This document shows positions 1 to 6,351 of a DNA stretch of 15,818 bases, in pieces. Where the stretch lies: NCBI GenBank assembly GCA_016296985.1, contig JAEDHM010000018.1:1-15818 (forward strand), given 5' to 3'. The notes under the pieces were generated by a model that worked only from the letters and a program-made list of their open reading frames with translations, did not search any database and had not been told where the DNA came from. The position numbers were made by a program, and so were the translations under genes. How positions within the stretch are numbered: position 1 is the first letter of the stretch; each line of letters opens with the position of its first letter. Source of the stretch: Clostridia bacterium (lineage in GTDB: Bacteria > Bacillota > Clostridia > Christensenellales > CAG-1252).

Positions 1-36
1 GTCATTCAGAGCGTAGCGAAGAATCTCCTGGGAAGG
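1..36. repeat. Half copy of interspersed GTCATTCAGAGCG repeat
   Basis: The window opens with GTCATTCAGAGCG, and its first 36 bases match 15716-15751 near the right end with four differences. Unlike the right-hand copy, no inverted arm ending in ATGAC follows, so this is a partial copy or one half of a longer element cut by the window edge. A perfect hairpin lies at 31-46 (GGAAGG, loop TCGT, CCTTCC) and a smaller one at 54-67 (AAGAC, TGAT, GTCTT). Repeats of this kind are multicopy intergenic elements; that it is dispersed in this genome is inferred from the two copies seen here. Confidence 0.7.
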
Positions 37-152
37 TCGTCCTTCCTTGTAAAAAGACTGATGTCTTCCGTCAATTTGTTGCACAAAACTAAGGAAAACA
101 AGGATAACGACAAAAGTCATTTGAAAAAATCTCAAAAATATTTATAAAACTG

Positions 153-181
153 TTTACAAACGCCCCTTTTATCCATATAAT
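153..181 (+). promoter_or_regulatory. Sigma-A-type promoter of the zinc-ribbon gene
   Basis: A -35 element TTTACA (153-158) and a perfect -10 TATAAT (176-181) are separated by exactly 17 bases. Transcription should start near 188, giving a leader of about 33 nt before the ATG at 221. The ribosome binding site AAGGAG (208-213) sits 7 nt before that ATG. Confidence 0.8.
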
Positions 182-220
182 AGTTGAAAACTGAAGAAAG
201 GTTTTGTAAGGAGAAAAATT

Positions 221-676
221 ATGCCTAAGTATAAATTATGTCCTAGATGCGAATTAAACTATATATTAGAATCTGAAGAGTATTGCGAAGTTTGTCTTGA
301 CGAATTACGCGGTATCGTTCACCCCGACTATGACGAAGACGAAGAAAGATTTTGCCCCATTTGCGGTGCTTTAATCACCGACGAGGGCGAATATTGCGAA
401 AACTGCAGGGCCGAACACGAAGACGAAAAGGATATTCACGACGTGGATATTGATTCTGAAGAAGATACCATCTCTCTCGACGAGCTGGGCGAAGAAGAAG
501 ACGTTGACGACTCTCTCGACCTCTCCGACGAATTCGGTCACGAACTTTCCCTTGACGACGAGGAAGAAGATGAAGATGATGACGAAGACGACATTGACGA
601 CCCCGAAGACGAATTTGACGATTATGAGGATTTTGACGAAGACGACTACGAGGATGACGACGAAGATGACGACTAA
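221..676 (+). CDS. Double zinc-ribbon protein with hyperacidic C-terminal tail
   Basis: I do not recognise this 151-residue protein as a named family. Two Cys4 zinc-ribbon-like modules are visible: C7/C10 with C22/C25, and C45/C48 with C59/C62. From about residue 64 the chain becomes strongly acidic: 53 of residues 71-151 are Asp or Glu, and 34 of the last 41. No signal peptide or membrane segment is seen, so it should be cytoplasmic. The start is fixed by AAGGAG 7 nt upstream and by a good promoter. It is monocistronic, closed by a strong terminator. Zinc ribbons often contact nucleic acid or protein, and acidic tails can mimic nucleic acid or engage basic partners (compare the tail of the RNA polymerase delta subunit). 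A role near transcription or translation is therefore possible but only inferred. Confidence 0.85.
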   Translation: MPKYKLCPRCELNYILESEEYCEVCLDELRGIVHPDYDEDEERFCPICGALITDEGEYCENCRAEHEDEKDIHDVDIDSEEDTISLDELGEEEDVDDSLDLSDEFGHELSLDDEEEDEDDDEDDIDDPEDEFDDYEDFDEDDYEDDDEDDD

Positions 677-682
677 TTAAAC

Positions 683-708
683 GGAACGCGAAAGCGTTCC
701 TTTTTTTT
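683..708 (+). terminator. Strong intrinsic terminator after the zinc-ribbon gene
   Basis: A perfect 7-bp stem, GGAACGC (683-689) with GCGTTCC (694-700), closes on a GAAA tetraloop and is followed by eight T residues (701-708). It begins 6 nt after the stop codon at 674-676. Confidence 0.93.
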
Positions 709-728
709 AGGAAAATAAAAACTTTTAT

Positions 729-760
729 AAGACTGCTCTTTTGGGCAAGTCTTTTTATTT
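729..760 (+). terminator. Second, tandem terminator-like hairpin
   Basis: AAGACT (729-734) pairs with AGTCTT (748-753), and GCTC pairs with GGGC (one G-T pair) around a TTTT loop, with one bulged A. TTTATTTT follows. It lies 20 bp after the first terminator and probably acts as a backup that insulates spo0A from upstream read-through. Confidence 0.65.
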
Positions 761-824
761 TCGGACAAATTTTACCATTTAACTTTTTTCAATTATAAAA
801 ATCTTCCTTTGAAATACAAATGCA

Positions 825-924
825 ACAGGATAATTGCAAATATCCCAGTATTCGACAAAAGGGCACTTATATCGACTTGTTATTTTATGGCGGATTATAC
901 CCTTTATTGCTATAATCGACTTAT
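825..924 (+). promoter_or_regulatory. spo0A upstream control region: 0A box, sigma-H-like -35, extended -10
   Basis: TTCGACAAA at 851-859 is the exact reverse complement of the 0A box TTTGTCGAA bound by phosphorylated Spo0A. ACAGGATAA at 825-833 matches the sigma-H -35 consensus RNAGGAWWW fully, but the sequence 11 nt downstream (CCAGTATTC) is a poor match to the sigma-H -10. Separately, TGCTATAAT at 908-916 is an extended -10 for the housekeeping sigma factor, without a clear -35. ATCGACTT occurs at both 871-878 and 915-922 and resembles a degenerate 0A site. Autoregulation plus a dual promoter, as for Bacillus subtilis spo0A, is the inferred model. The remaining bases between 761 and 967 show no other feature. 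Confidence 0.6.
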
Positions 925-967
925 ACGAAAGTTGAAAGTTTAGATAAATAATTTTCGGAGGTATAAG

Positions 968-1726
968 ATGAAAAAATGCGTCATTGTTATTGCGGACGAT
1001 AACAAAGATTTCAACAATCAACTTAAGGATTTTTTATGTCAAGAAGACGGTTGCTCTGTCCGTCAAGTATTCAACGGTGAAGAGGCTCTTTCCGAAACGG
1101 AAAGACTGCGCCCTTCCCTTTTGATTTTGGATATGGTCATGCCCTCCCTTGACGGTATGGAGGTATTAAACGAATTAAAGGGAAAGGACAAGCCTAAAAT
1201 TATCGCTCTTTCTTCAAGCGGAGAGGACAAACTTATATCGGATATTTTAAGGGCAGGCGCCGACTACGTTATGGTAAAACCCATCGAGTTTGGAGCATTG
1301 AAAAGACGTATCGTCGACCTTCTTGAACGTGATAGACGAGAGGTTGCGGTAACAAGTTATGGAAGGACGAGAGCAAACCGAAACCTTGACGAAAAAATCT
1401 CCAACGTATTTATTTCAGTAGGTATTCCCGCCCACATAAAAGGCTATCAATTTTTGCGAGATGCAATCAAAATGGCAATTGACGAGCCGGATATTATAAA
1501 CAGCATCACAAAGCGACTTTATCCCGAGGTTGCCGAGCATTTCGACACCACCGCAAGCAAGGTCGAGCGAGCCATACGACACGCCATTGAAGTGGCTTGG
1601 AATAAGGGTAAAATTGAAAACATAAACACCCTTTTCGGGCTTAAAGTTTACACAAGCAATGAAAAGCCCACAAACGGTGAATTTATCGCCCTCGTTGCGG
1701 ACAAGTTGTTGCTTGAATCGGCGTAA
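968..1726 (+). CDS. spo0A: Sporulation master response regulator Spo0A
   Basis: Spo0A receives phosphate from the sporulation phosphorelay or, in Clostridia, from orphan kinases, then binds 0A boxes to start sporulation and shut off growth-phase genes. The 252-residue protein is close to the usual length (about 267 in Bacillus). The receiver domain (about 4-120) has the acidic pair D10/D11, phosphoacceptor D55 in LLILDMVMP, the switch Ser near 82-84 and K104. The C-terminal effector (about 142-250) carries the family signature: VGIPAHIKGY (151-160), the recognition-helix stretch SKVERAIRHAIEVAW (197-211) and KPTNGEFIALVADKL (233-247). CGGAGGT (956-961 plus the next base) precedes the ATG. spoIVB, often found upstream of spo0A, is absent here and the gene stands alone between terminators. 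Identification is very secure. Confidence 0.97.
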   Translation: MKKCVIVIADDNKDFNNQLKDFLCQEDGCSVRQVFNGEEALSETERLRPSLLILDMVMPSLDGMEVLNELKGKDKPKIIALSSSGEDKLISDILRAGADYVMVKPIEFGALKRRIVDLLERDRREVAVTSYGRTRANRNLDEKISNVFISVGIPAHIKGYQFLRDAIKMAIDEPDIINSITKRLYPEVAEHFDTTASKVERAIRHAIEVAWNKGKIENINTLFGLKVYTSNEKPTNGEFIALVADKLLLESA

Positions 1727-1834
1727 ACGTGAAAAATTCTAAACACCAATCATTGTAAATATTCTTCTTTTTTCTTTCTATTTTTAAACCGAGTTTTGAA
1801 AATTTGAAGCGAGAAAAAAATTCTTTTTAAAAAA

Positions 1835-1861
1835 AAGACGGACAACAGTCCGTCTTAATTT
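1835..1861. terminator. Bidirectional terminator between spo0A and the convergent lipoprotein gene
   Basis: A perfect 9-bp stem, AAGACGGAC (1835-1843) with GTCCGTCTT (1848-1856), closes on AACA. On the plus strand AATTTTT follows. On the minus strand the stem is followed by a run of T residues, from the A tract just before 1835. It therefore fits both convergent genes. The 1727-1834 stretch is AT-rich and shows nothing else. Confidence 0.88.
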
Positions 1862-1871
1862 TTATCTAGTA

Positions 1872-3329
1872 TTATTCCTTTTCTTCTTCTTTTTCCTTCA
1901 AAGCGTCGATGTCGGCTTGAGTCATTTTGCCAAACAAGGAAGGAGTCATAGGACCGTCAACTCTGTTATATTCGGCAAGATTTACACGATACAAATAGTT
2001 GTCGCTGGACAAGAAGAAATAGATTTGTCCGTCAAGGATTTCGGGGCAAATGAGATGGTTATCCAATGCCAATTCTTTGTCAACGATAATGTTGAGGTTG
2101 TCGCCACCGTTGATGTTTTTGCTTACCAACAATTTTTTGTCGTTGGAGAAAAGCAAGTTTCCGTTGTCGTCCAAGGAATAGACTTCGTTAACCTTTACAG
2201 AATCGCCGGATACTTCGAAAGCAACTTCGCCTTCGCCGTCATCGTTCAACTTAACGTACTTGATACCGCTTGCATAATCAACGTATCCTTTTTCCAATCC
2301 CATTGCGAAAACGCTGGTGGGAGCAGAGAGAGCAAACTTGTGTTCTTTTGCAGGGTCGATTTTGCCGTTGTCAGCTTCGGTCTTGGTGAACTTGTATCCA
2401 TAATAACCTGCTACTGTTGCAGAACTTCCGTGATAGAAGGACTTTGAGTAGTAAAGGGTAATTCCGCTTGCATCAACGTGAGATGCAGAAAGGGTAATGG
2501 AGAAAACCTTGTCAACGTTTGCGATATCGTCGGGCTTGTCGGTATAGGTATTGCGGTTGATGATTTCCTTGTTTACGCTACCGGTGCCGTTGCAGATAAA
2601 TACCTTGTTGGAGTAAACTTCATTTCCTTCTTCAGCCTTGGTGTAGAAGAAATAGTCGTTTGCGGTTTCGCCAACTTTTACGTCAAAGTCGCCGTTTACG
2701 GGGAATTCAACGCTTGTAACGTTTTCAGCGATCAAGGTGCCGGGCTTGTCCTTTTTGAAGGATTTTGCGTCATAGCTCTTTGAATACAACTTGCCGTCAG
2801 TCAATACTACCAATGCGTTGGGAGTATATTTGTAGGTTACGTCCTTGTCGGTGATTTGATAAAGAAGTTGGGTACCTTGACCGTTCAACTTGGTACGCAA
2901 GAATTGAATGGTGTCAGTTTGAACCTTACCGTTTTTATCTTCTTCAGCGCTGGGGGAAACGTAGTAGATGTAGTCGCCGAAAATGGAGAAGCCTGCGTTT
3001 TTGCTGTCGGACAAAACGGACTTGGGAACAACTACTTCGGCGGTGCTCATATCAGTAGCGTCAGCCTTGATGCGCAAGATTGCGCCCTTCAAAACTTTGC
3101 CGAACCAGTTATCTTTACCCAAAGTGGTTTTATAACCGGCAAAACCGTTTACGAAATAGATATAACTGCCTTGTTTTACCACGGTACCGCCGTTGCTGGA
3201 AACGGGAGCGGTAGAATCGCCCATGGACAAATTTGCATCGTATTTATAACTTTCACAACCAACGCACAAAGCGAGGGTGCAAACTGCGATAATCAATGCA
3301 ACTGAAATCAATAATACTTTTTTAGACAT
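1872..3329 (-). CDS. Putative lipoprotein with beta-propeller-like repeats
   Basis: The start at 3329 is preferred over the upstream ATG at 3347: AGGAG (3336-3340) lies at proper spacing from it, and the longer form would begin inside the ribosome binding site. The 485-residue product opens MSKKVLLISVALIIAVC and has a lipobox-like CVGC ending at C25, so it is probably lipidated and anchored outside the membrane. Cys at the -3 position of the lipobox is unusual. The rest shows recurring motifs of the type GSYIYFVNG, GDYIYYVSP, DYFFYTKAE and GQIYFFLSSDNYLYRVNL, the pattern of WD40/DUF5050-like bacterial beta-propellers, and ends in an acidic EKEEEKE tail. The family call rests on pattern only. 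No partner gene is adjacent, and ligand and function are unknown. Confidence 0.8.
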   Translation of the reverse strand: MSKKVLLISVALIIAVCTLALCVGCESYKYDANLSMGDSTAPVSSNGGTVVKQGSYIYFVNGFAGYKTTLGKDNWFGKVLKGAILRIKADATDMSTAEVVVPKSVLSDSKNAGFSIFGDYIYYVSPSAEEDKNGKVQTDTIQFLRTKLNGQGTQLLYQITDKDVTYKYTPNALVVLTDGKLYSKSYDAKSFKKDKPGTLIAENVTSVEFPVNGDFDVKVGETANDYFFYTKAEEGNEVYSNKVFICNGTGSVNKEIINRNTYTDKPDDIANVDKVFSITLSASHVDASGITLYYSKSFYHGSSATVAGYYGYKFTKTEADNGKIDPAKEHKFALSAPTSVFAMGLEKGYVDYASGIKYVKLNDDGEGEVAFEVSGDSVKVNEVYSLDDNGNLLFSNDKKLLVSKNINGGDNLNIIVDKELALDNHLICPEILDGQIYFFLSSDNYLYRVNLAEYNRVDGPMTPSLFGKMTQADIDALKEKEEEKE

Positions 3330-3382
3330 TTTATTCTCCTGTAACATACGCTTACGCGCATATTTTAGTTCTCTAAGTCATA

Positions 3383-3411
3383 ATTATAAACTAGCACCGA
3401 AAATTATGCAA
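3383..3411 (-). promoter_or_regulatory. Promoter of the propeller lipoprotein gene, with leader hairpin
   Basis: Read on the minus strand, TTGCAT (3411-3406) and TATAAT (3388-3383) are 17 bases apart. The roughly 45-nt leader contains a small hairpin at 3346-3361 (ATGCGC and GCGTAT, loop GTAA) just upstream of the AGGAG site. The same 100-bp interval serves the divergent plus-strand unit starting at 3431, for which I see no convincing promoter. Confidence 0.75.
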
Positions 3412-3430
3412 TAGAATTGAGGTAAAAGTT

Positions 3431-3643
3431 TTGGAAAAGAAGGATTTTTTTACAAAAATTCACCCGATTTTAAGGGCTTTACAGCCCTCACCCAAAAAGA
3501 ATTTTTGGGATATACCCTCCTTTATCACCGAGGAAAAAGAAGAAACCGAGATAAAAAGAGATAAATCCTACGCCTATCAACACTTTATAGATTGCCACGT
3601 TGCCCTCTCGCAAGAGATCGCAAAAAAGTGGAAAAAGGAGTAA
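3431..3643 (+). CDS. Small hypothetical protein (TTG start)
   Basis: This 70-residue charged protein starts at TTG, with GAGGT at 3419-3423 placed 7 nt before it; no ATG in frame has a better site. It has no signal peptide, membrane segment or known motif. The C-terminal half (DKSYAYQHFIDCHVALSQEI) looks helical and ends KKWKKE. Its last codons contain the AAGGAG site of the next gene, and its stop lies 2 nt before that ATG, so the two are translated together. I do not recognise a family. The arrangement and ribosome binding sites make a real gene likely. Confidence 0.6.
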   Translation: MEKKDFFTKIHPILRALQPSPKKNFWDIPSFITEEKEETEIKRDKSYAYQHFIDCHVALSQEIAKKWKKE

Positions 3644-3645
3644 AT

Positions 3646-4683
3646 ATGAACCTTTTAAGCAAAACCTACGTGGTTATGAGCGGAGAGAAGGGGCTTTCCG
3701 CCCTTTTGAAAATCACCACCCTAAAGCCAAAATACAGCTTAATTCACCTTTCCGCCCACCTCTATCCCGACGGAAACTATCTTCTCGTTTTCCCTTGCGA
3801 GGAAAAGGTTTTTCCCTTCGAGGGAGATACCCTTGAGATAAAAACGTTATGTCTTTCCGACGATCTTGCCGTAGTGGTTGACTTGAAAGACTGCTCTGCC
3901 CTTTTGTGGGCAAAACAGGCTTATCCCCTAAAAGATAAAGCGGAAAGATTGGCAAGGGAATTTTTGGCGGTGGAAACTGAAAAGTACCCGTTGGATTCAC
4001 CCCTCACGGCGGTGGAGAAGGAGGAGTCCCCTTCGGTAGTCGGTTCTACGGTGGCTGAAACTGAAAAGAAACCGTCAGGCGTTTCCCTTACGGCGGTGGA
4101 GAAGGATGAGTCACCCTCGGTAGTCGATTCTACGGTGGCTGAAACTGAAAAGAAACCGTCAGGCGTTTCCCTCACGGTGGTGGAGAAGGAAAAGTACCCG
4201 TCGGATTCACCTCTCACGGCGGTGGAGAAGGAAAAGTACCCCTCGGTAGTCGATTCTACGGCGGTGGAAACTGAAAAGAAACCGTCAGGCGATTCCCTCA
4301 CGGTGGTGGAGAAGGAAAAGTACCCGTCGGCATCACCCCTTGACGGCATAACCGAAGTTTGCATAAATCCAAAGCGTGAAGAGGTTATTTTCGAGGGACT
4401 GGGGGATAGACTTGATTATTTGTTGGAAAACTATCCCCCTTGTGAAAAACTTAACCTAGCCTACCCCGACTCAAGGTGGGTTGAGGTAAAGGAAGAAGAC
4501 TGCGCCTACGTGGTGGGTGTGCTTTACAACGAATCGGGGGTTACTACCGTTTGTTACGGTATCGAGGGAGAATTTAGCAAAAAGCCTAGGAAAGAGGGAT
4601 ACGAGTGGCTCCCCCTTGACGTAAACAAGTGGGAAGAGGAAGGATTTTGGATAATATATCAACAAATTGAAAACCTTTTGTAA
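3646..4683 (+). CDS. Hypothetical protein with internal 14-residue tandem repeats
   Basis: The start at 3646 has AAGGAG (3635-3640) 5 nt upstream; an in-frame ATG at 3592 lies inside the preceding gene and has no such site. The 345-residue protein has three parts. Residues 1-107 are a beta-rich-looking globular region (KYSLIHLSAHLYPDGNYLLV and onward). Residues 108-232 are a low-complexity array of about nine units of 13-15 residues with consensus VEKEKYPSxxSPLT or VAETEKKPSGVSLT. Residues 235-345 are a second globular part with LAYPDSRWVEVKEEDCAYVV and GFWIIYQQ. No signal peptide or membrane helix is seen, so it appears cytoplasmic. The array looks like a hydrophilic Pro/Ser/Glu/Lys linker between two folded ends. 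I cannot name the family. Confidence 0.75.
   Translation: MNLLSKTYVVMSGEKGLSALLKITTLKPKYSLIHLSAHLYPDGNYLLVFPCEEKVFPFEGDTLEIKTLCLSDDLAVVVDLKDCSALLWAKQAYPLKDKAERLAREFLAVETEKYPLDSPLTAVEKEESPSVVGSTVAETEKKPSGVSLTAVEKDESPSVVDSTVAETEKKPSGVSLTVVEKEKYPSDSPLTAVEKEKYPSVVDSTAVETEKKPSGDSLTVVEKEKYPSASPLDGITEVCINPKREEVIFEGLGDRLDYLLENYPPCEKLNLAYPDSRWVEVKEEDCAYVVGVLYNESGVTTVCYGIEGEFSKKPRKEGYEWLPLDVNKWEEEGFWIIYQQIENLL
3967..4341 (+). repeat. In-frame minisatellite, 42-bp period (84-bp higher-order unit)
   Basis: GAAACTGAAAAG recurs at 3973, 4057, 4141 and 4267, offsets of 84, 84 and 126 bases, all multiples of 42. Alternating 42-bp half units (GTGGAGAAGGA type and GAAACTGAAAAG type) are nearly identical at the nucleotide level. 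This points to recent amplification by slippage or unequal recombination while keeping the reading frame. Length variation between strains is expected but cannot be seen here. Confidence 0.9.
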
Positions 4684-4711
4684 AAAGCGATAAACTGATT
4701 TTTGAAAGAAA

Positions 4712-4757
4712 AAAAAGAGCAAGTATAATAGGCAAATTTCCCTCTCTTGCTCTTTTT
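4712..4757. terminator. Bidirectional terminator between convergent genes
   Basis: AAAAAGAGCAAG (4712-4723) pairs perfectly with CTTGCTCTTTTT (4746-4757) around a 22-nt loop. T-rich sequence follows on the plus strand and the A tract gives a T run on the minus strand. It closes the 3431-4683 unit and can also stop transcription arriving from the long minus-strand operon. Confidence 0.8.
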
Positions 4758-4803
4758 ATTTTTGCCAAAGTTTTGTTTTATCTCAACCCTGGGCAAAATT
4801 ATT

Positions 4804-4820
4804 CAGTCACCTTGTGACTG
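4804..4820 (-). terminator. Hairpin just after the DUF3737-like gene
   Basis: CAGTCAC (4804-4810) and GTGACTG (4814-4820) form a perfect 7-bp inverted repeat starting 4 nt past the stop codon of the minus-strand gene. On the minus strand it is followed by AATAATTTT rather than an uninterrupted T run. It may be a weak terminator or a 3-prime stabilising hairpin at the end of the operon. Confidence 0.5.
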
Positions 4821-4824
4821 TCCA

Positions 4825-5661
4825 TTACTTTTTAATTTCAATTTTACCTTTTGCGCCCTTGTCGTCAAGGATAATTTCGCCAACTTCGGGAAGGGTAATT
4901 TTTCCGGATTTTGGATTTTTAATACTATCCACTTTCGTGGTAACGGTCGCCTTTACCGAAGACTTTTCAAAGGCTAGGTCGCAACCTATCATTTTACAAT
5001 TTTTCAAGGTGAGATTTTCGCAATAACAAAAGGGTTGAGTTCCCCGAATTTCGCAATTTTCAAGGGTGAGATTTTTGGAATACCAACCTAAATATTCCCC
5101 CGTAACCACCGAGTTTTTTACAACTACGTTTTCAGCGTGCCAAAAGGCGTCTTTTGTAACCAAAACACAGTTGTTTAAGGATAAATTTTTGGTGTATTGG
5201 AAGGAATATTTACCTTGAAAATCCAAGTTTTCAAAAACACCTTTCGAGCACTTAAACATAAAATATTCACCCTGCATTTTGCTGTTTTTCACGGATATAT
5301 TTTTAGAAAACCAAAAACACTCGGGCGAGCGAATATCGCATCCGTCGAAGGACACGTTGCTACACTCCCTAACCGCTTTTACCGCATAAACCTTGCTTTG
5401 TTGAATATCGATATTTTGCGAATACCACAAGGGTGCGCGACAGGAAGAACTAAGCTCGCAATTTTTCAAACTTATCTTTTTTGTGTGCCAAAAAGGATAG
5501 CGCAAGTCGAACAAACATTGAGTCGCCTTTATATTTTCGCACTCCTTAAAGGCGCTTTCGCCGTCTGCTTCACCTTGGTTTTTGCAGTTATGTAAATCAA
5601 GATTTTTATTGCCGTAAAAGGCTCTTTCCTCATCAAAGGATAGGTTTTGAATCTTTTTCAT
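4825..5661 (-). CDS. DUF3737-like right-handed beta-helix protein
   Basis: The 278-residue protein begins with an FDEERAFYG motif and then repeats a roughly 21-22-residue coil of the form FWxxKNISVKNSxM (FWHTKKISLKNCEL, LWYSQNIDIQQSKV, FWFSKNISVKNSKM, FQYTKNLSLNNCVL, FCYCENLTLKNCKM). This is the pattern of the DUF3737 family and of pentapeptide-like right-handed beta-helices. Asn/Cys ladders and aromatic FW/WY pairs recur in each coil. No signal peptide is present. The start has GAGAGGATT directly upstream, overlapping the rsmG stop codon, and the gap to rsmG is 9 nt, so it is probably the last gene of the rpmH operon. The biochemical function of the family is not known to me. Confidence 0.85.
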   Translation of the reverse strand: MKKIQNLSFDEERAFYGNKNLDLHNCKNQGEADGESAFKECENIKATQCLFDLRYPFWHTKKISLKNCELSSSCRAPLWYSQNIDIQQSKVYAVKAVRECSNVSFDGCDIRSPECFWFSKNISVKNSKMQGEYFMFKCSKGVFENLDFQGKYSFQYTKNLSLNNCVLVTKDAFWHAENVVVKNSVVTGEYLGWYSKNLTLENCEIRGTQPFCYCENLTLKNCKMIGCDLAFEKSSVKATVTTKVDSIKNPKSGKITLPEVGEIILDDKGAKGKIEIKK

Positions 5662-5670
5662 AATCCTCTC

Positions 5671-6351
5671 CTACTTTTTTCCTTTCTTTCTCAAACCCTT
5701 TCTTGGATATTGGTTTGGGGTGTGTTTAATCTTTTTGAAAAGGTAAATAGTGCGTTTGCTACCGTCTGGCAAAACAAATTCCTCTTTACCTTGATAGGTA
5801 CAACCGTATTTTTCCGCATCCTTCGCTCCTTGCTCGTCCTCGGGCGAGGGTTGACCTTTGTATAAAACCAAACTTCCGCCAACCTTCACCAAGGGAGCGG
5901 TAAGCTCGGGTAAAATATCCATAGGGGCAACTGCCCTTGCGGTTACTACGTCAAAACTTTCTCGCAACTGCTTTGGACTTGACGCCTCCTCTGCGGTAAA
6001 GTGCAAGGCTTTGCCTTGAAGGTTAAGTTTGGCGCAAACCTCGTTGAGAAAATTTACCCTTTTGTTTAGACTGTCTATCATAAAAACGGAAAGGGAAGGA
6101 TTAAAAATCGCAAGGGGTAAAGCGGGAAAACCGGCTCCACTACCTACGTCGCAAATCTTGCCGTGAAAGTGTTTTGCGCCCAAAAGACTGTCCAAAAAAT
6201 GCTTCTCGGCAACCCCTTGCCTGTCCGTAATGGCGGTAAGGTTAAACTTGTTATTCCACTCGATTAAAAGAGAATAATAGCTTTCAAAGGCCTCAAGCTG
6301 GCTTTCACTCAACTCTATTCCGTATTTTTTAGAAACTTCTAATTCTTTCAT
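5671..6351 (-). CDS. rsmG: 16S rRNA (guanine-527-N7) methyltransferase RsmG (GidB)
   Basis: RsmG transfers a methyl group from S-adenosylmethionine to N7 of G527 in 16S rRNA; its loss gives low-level streptomycin resistance in many bacteria. The 226-residue protein has the family length. Visible motifs are the N-terminal YYSLLIEWNNKFNLTAI, the SAM-binding DVGSGAGFPALPLAI (68-82), VTARAVAPM, and the C-terminal YPRK. The C-terminus after YPRK (GLRKKGKK) is short and basic and lacks the usual Pro-containing ending. It overlaps mnmG by 4 nt, implying translational coupling, and its stop codon forms part of the next gene's ribosome binding region. Identification is secure. Confidence 0.96.
   Translation of the reverse strand: MKELEVSKKYGIELSESQLEAFESYYSLLIEWNNKFNLTAITDRQGVAEKHFLDSLLGAKHFHGKICDVGSGAGFPALPLAIFNPSLSVFMIDSLNKRVNFLNEVCAKLNLQGKALHFTAEEASSPKQLRESFDVVTARAVAPMDILPELTAPLVKVGGSLVLYKGQPSPEDEQGAKDAEKYGCTYQGKEEFVLPDGSKRTIYLFKKIKHTPNQYPRKGLRKKGKK

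Noticed and set aside
450..680. Plus-strand frame rich in Thr/Lys/Met inside the acidic-tail gene
   Set aside because: It is the frame-shifted reading of the GAC/GAA-rich tail, without its own start signal.
779..1021. Minus-strand 80-residue frame overlapping the spo0A start
   Set aside because: No ribosome binding site, AT-rich random composition, and it overlaps the spo0A control region and start codon.
1917..3305. Several plus-strand open frames opposite the propeller lipoprotein gene
   Set aside because: They are antisense shadows of a gene with clear signal peptide, ribosome binding site and promoter; none has start signals of its own.
3592..3645. Upstream in-frame ATG extending the tandem-repeat protein by 18 residues
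   Set aside because: It lies inside the preceding gene without a ribosome binding site, whereas AAGGAG precedes the ATG at 3646.
3921..4364. Long minus-strand open frame with repeated FFSVSTTVE-type units opposite the minisatellite
   Set aside because: It mirrors the tandem repeat in the plus-strand gene, has no ribosome binding site and no family resemblance; repeats without stop codons on one strand often stay open on the other.
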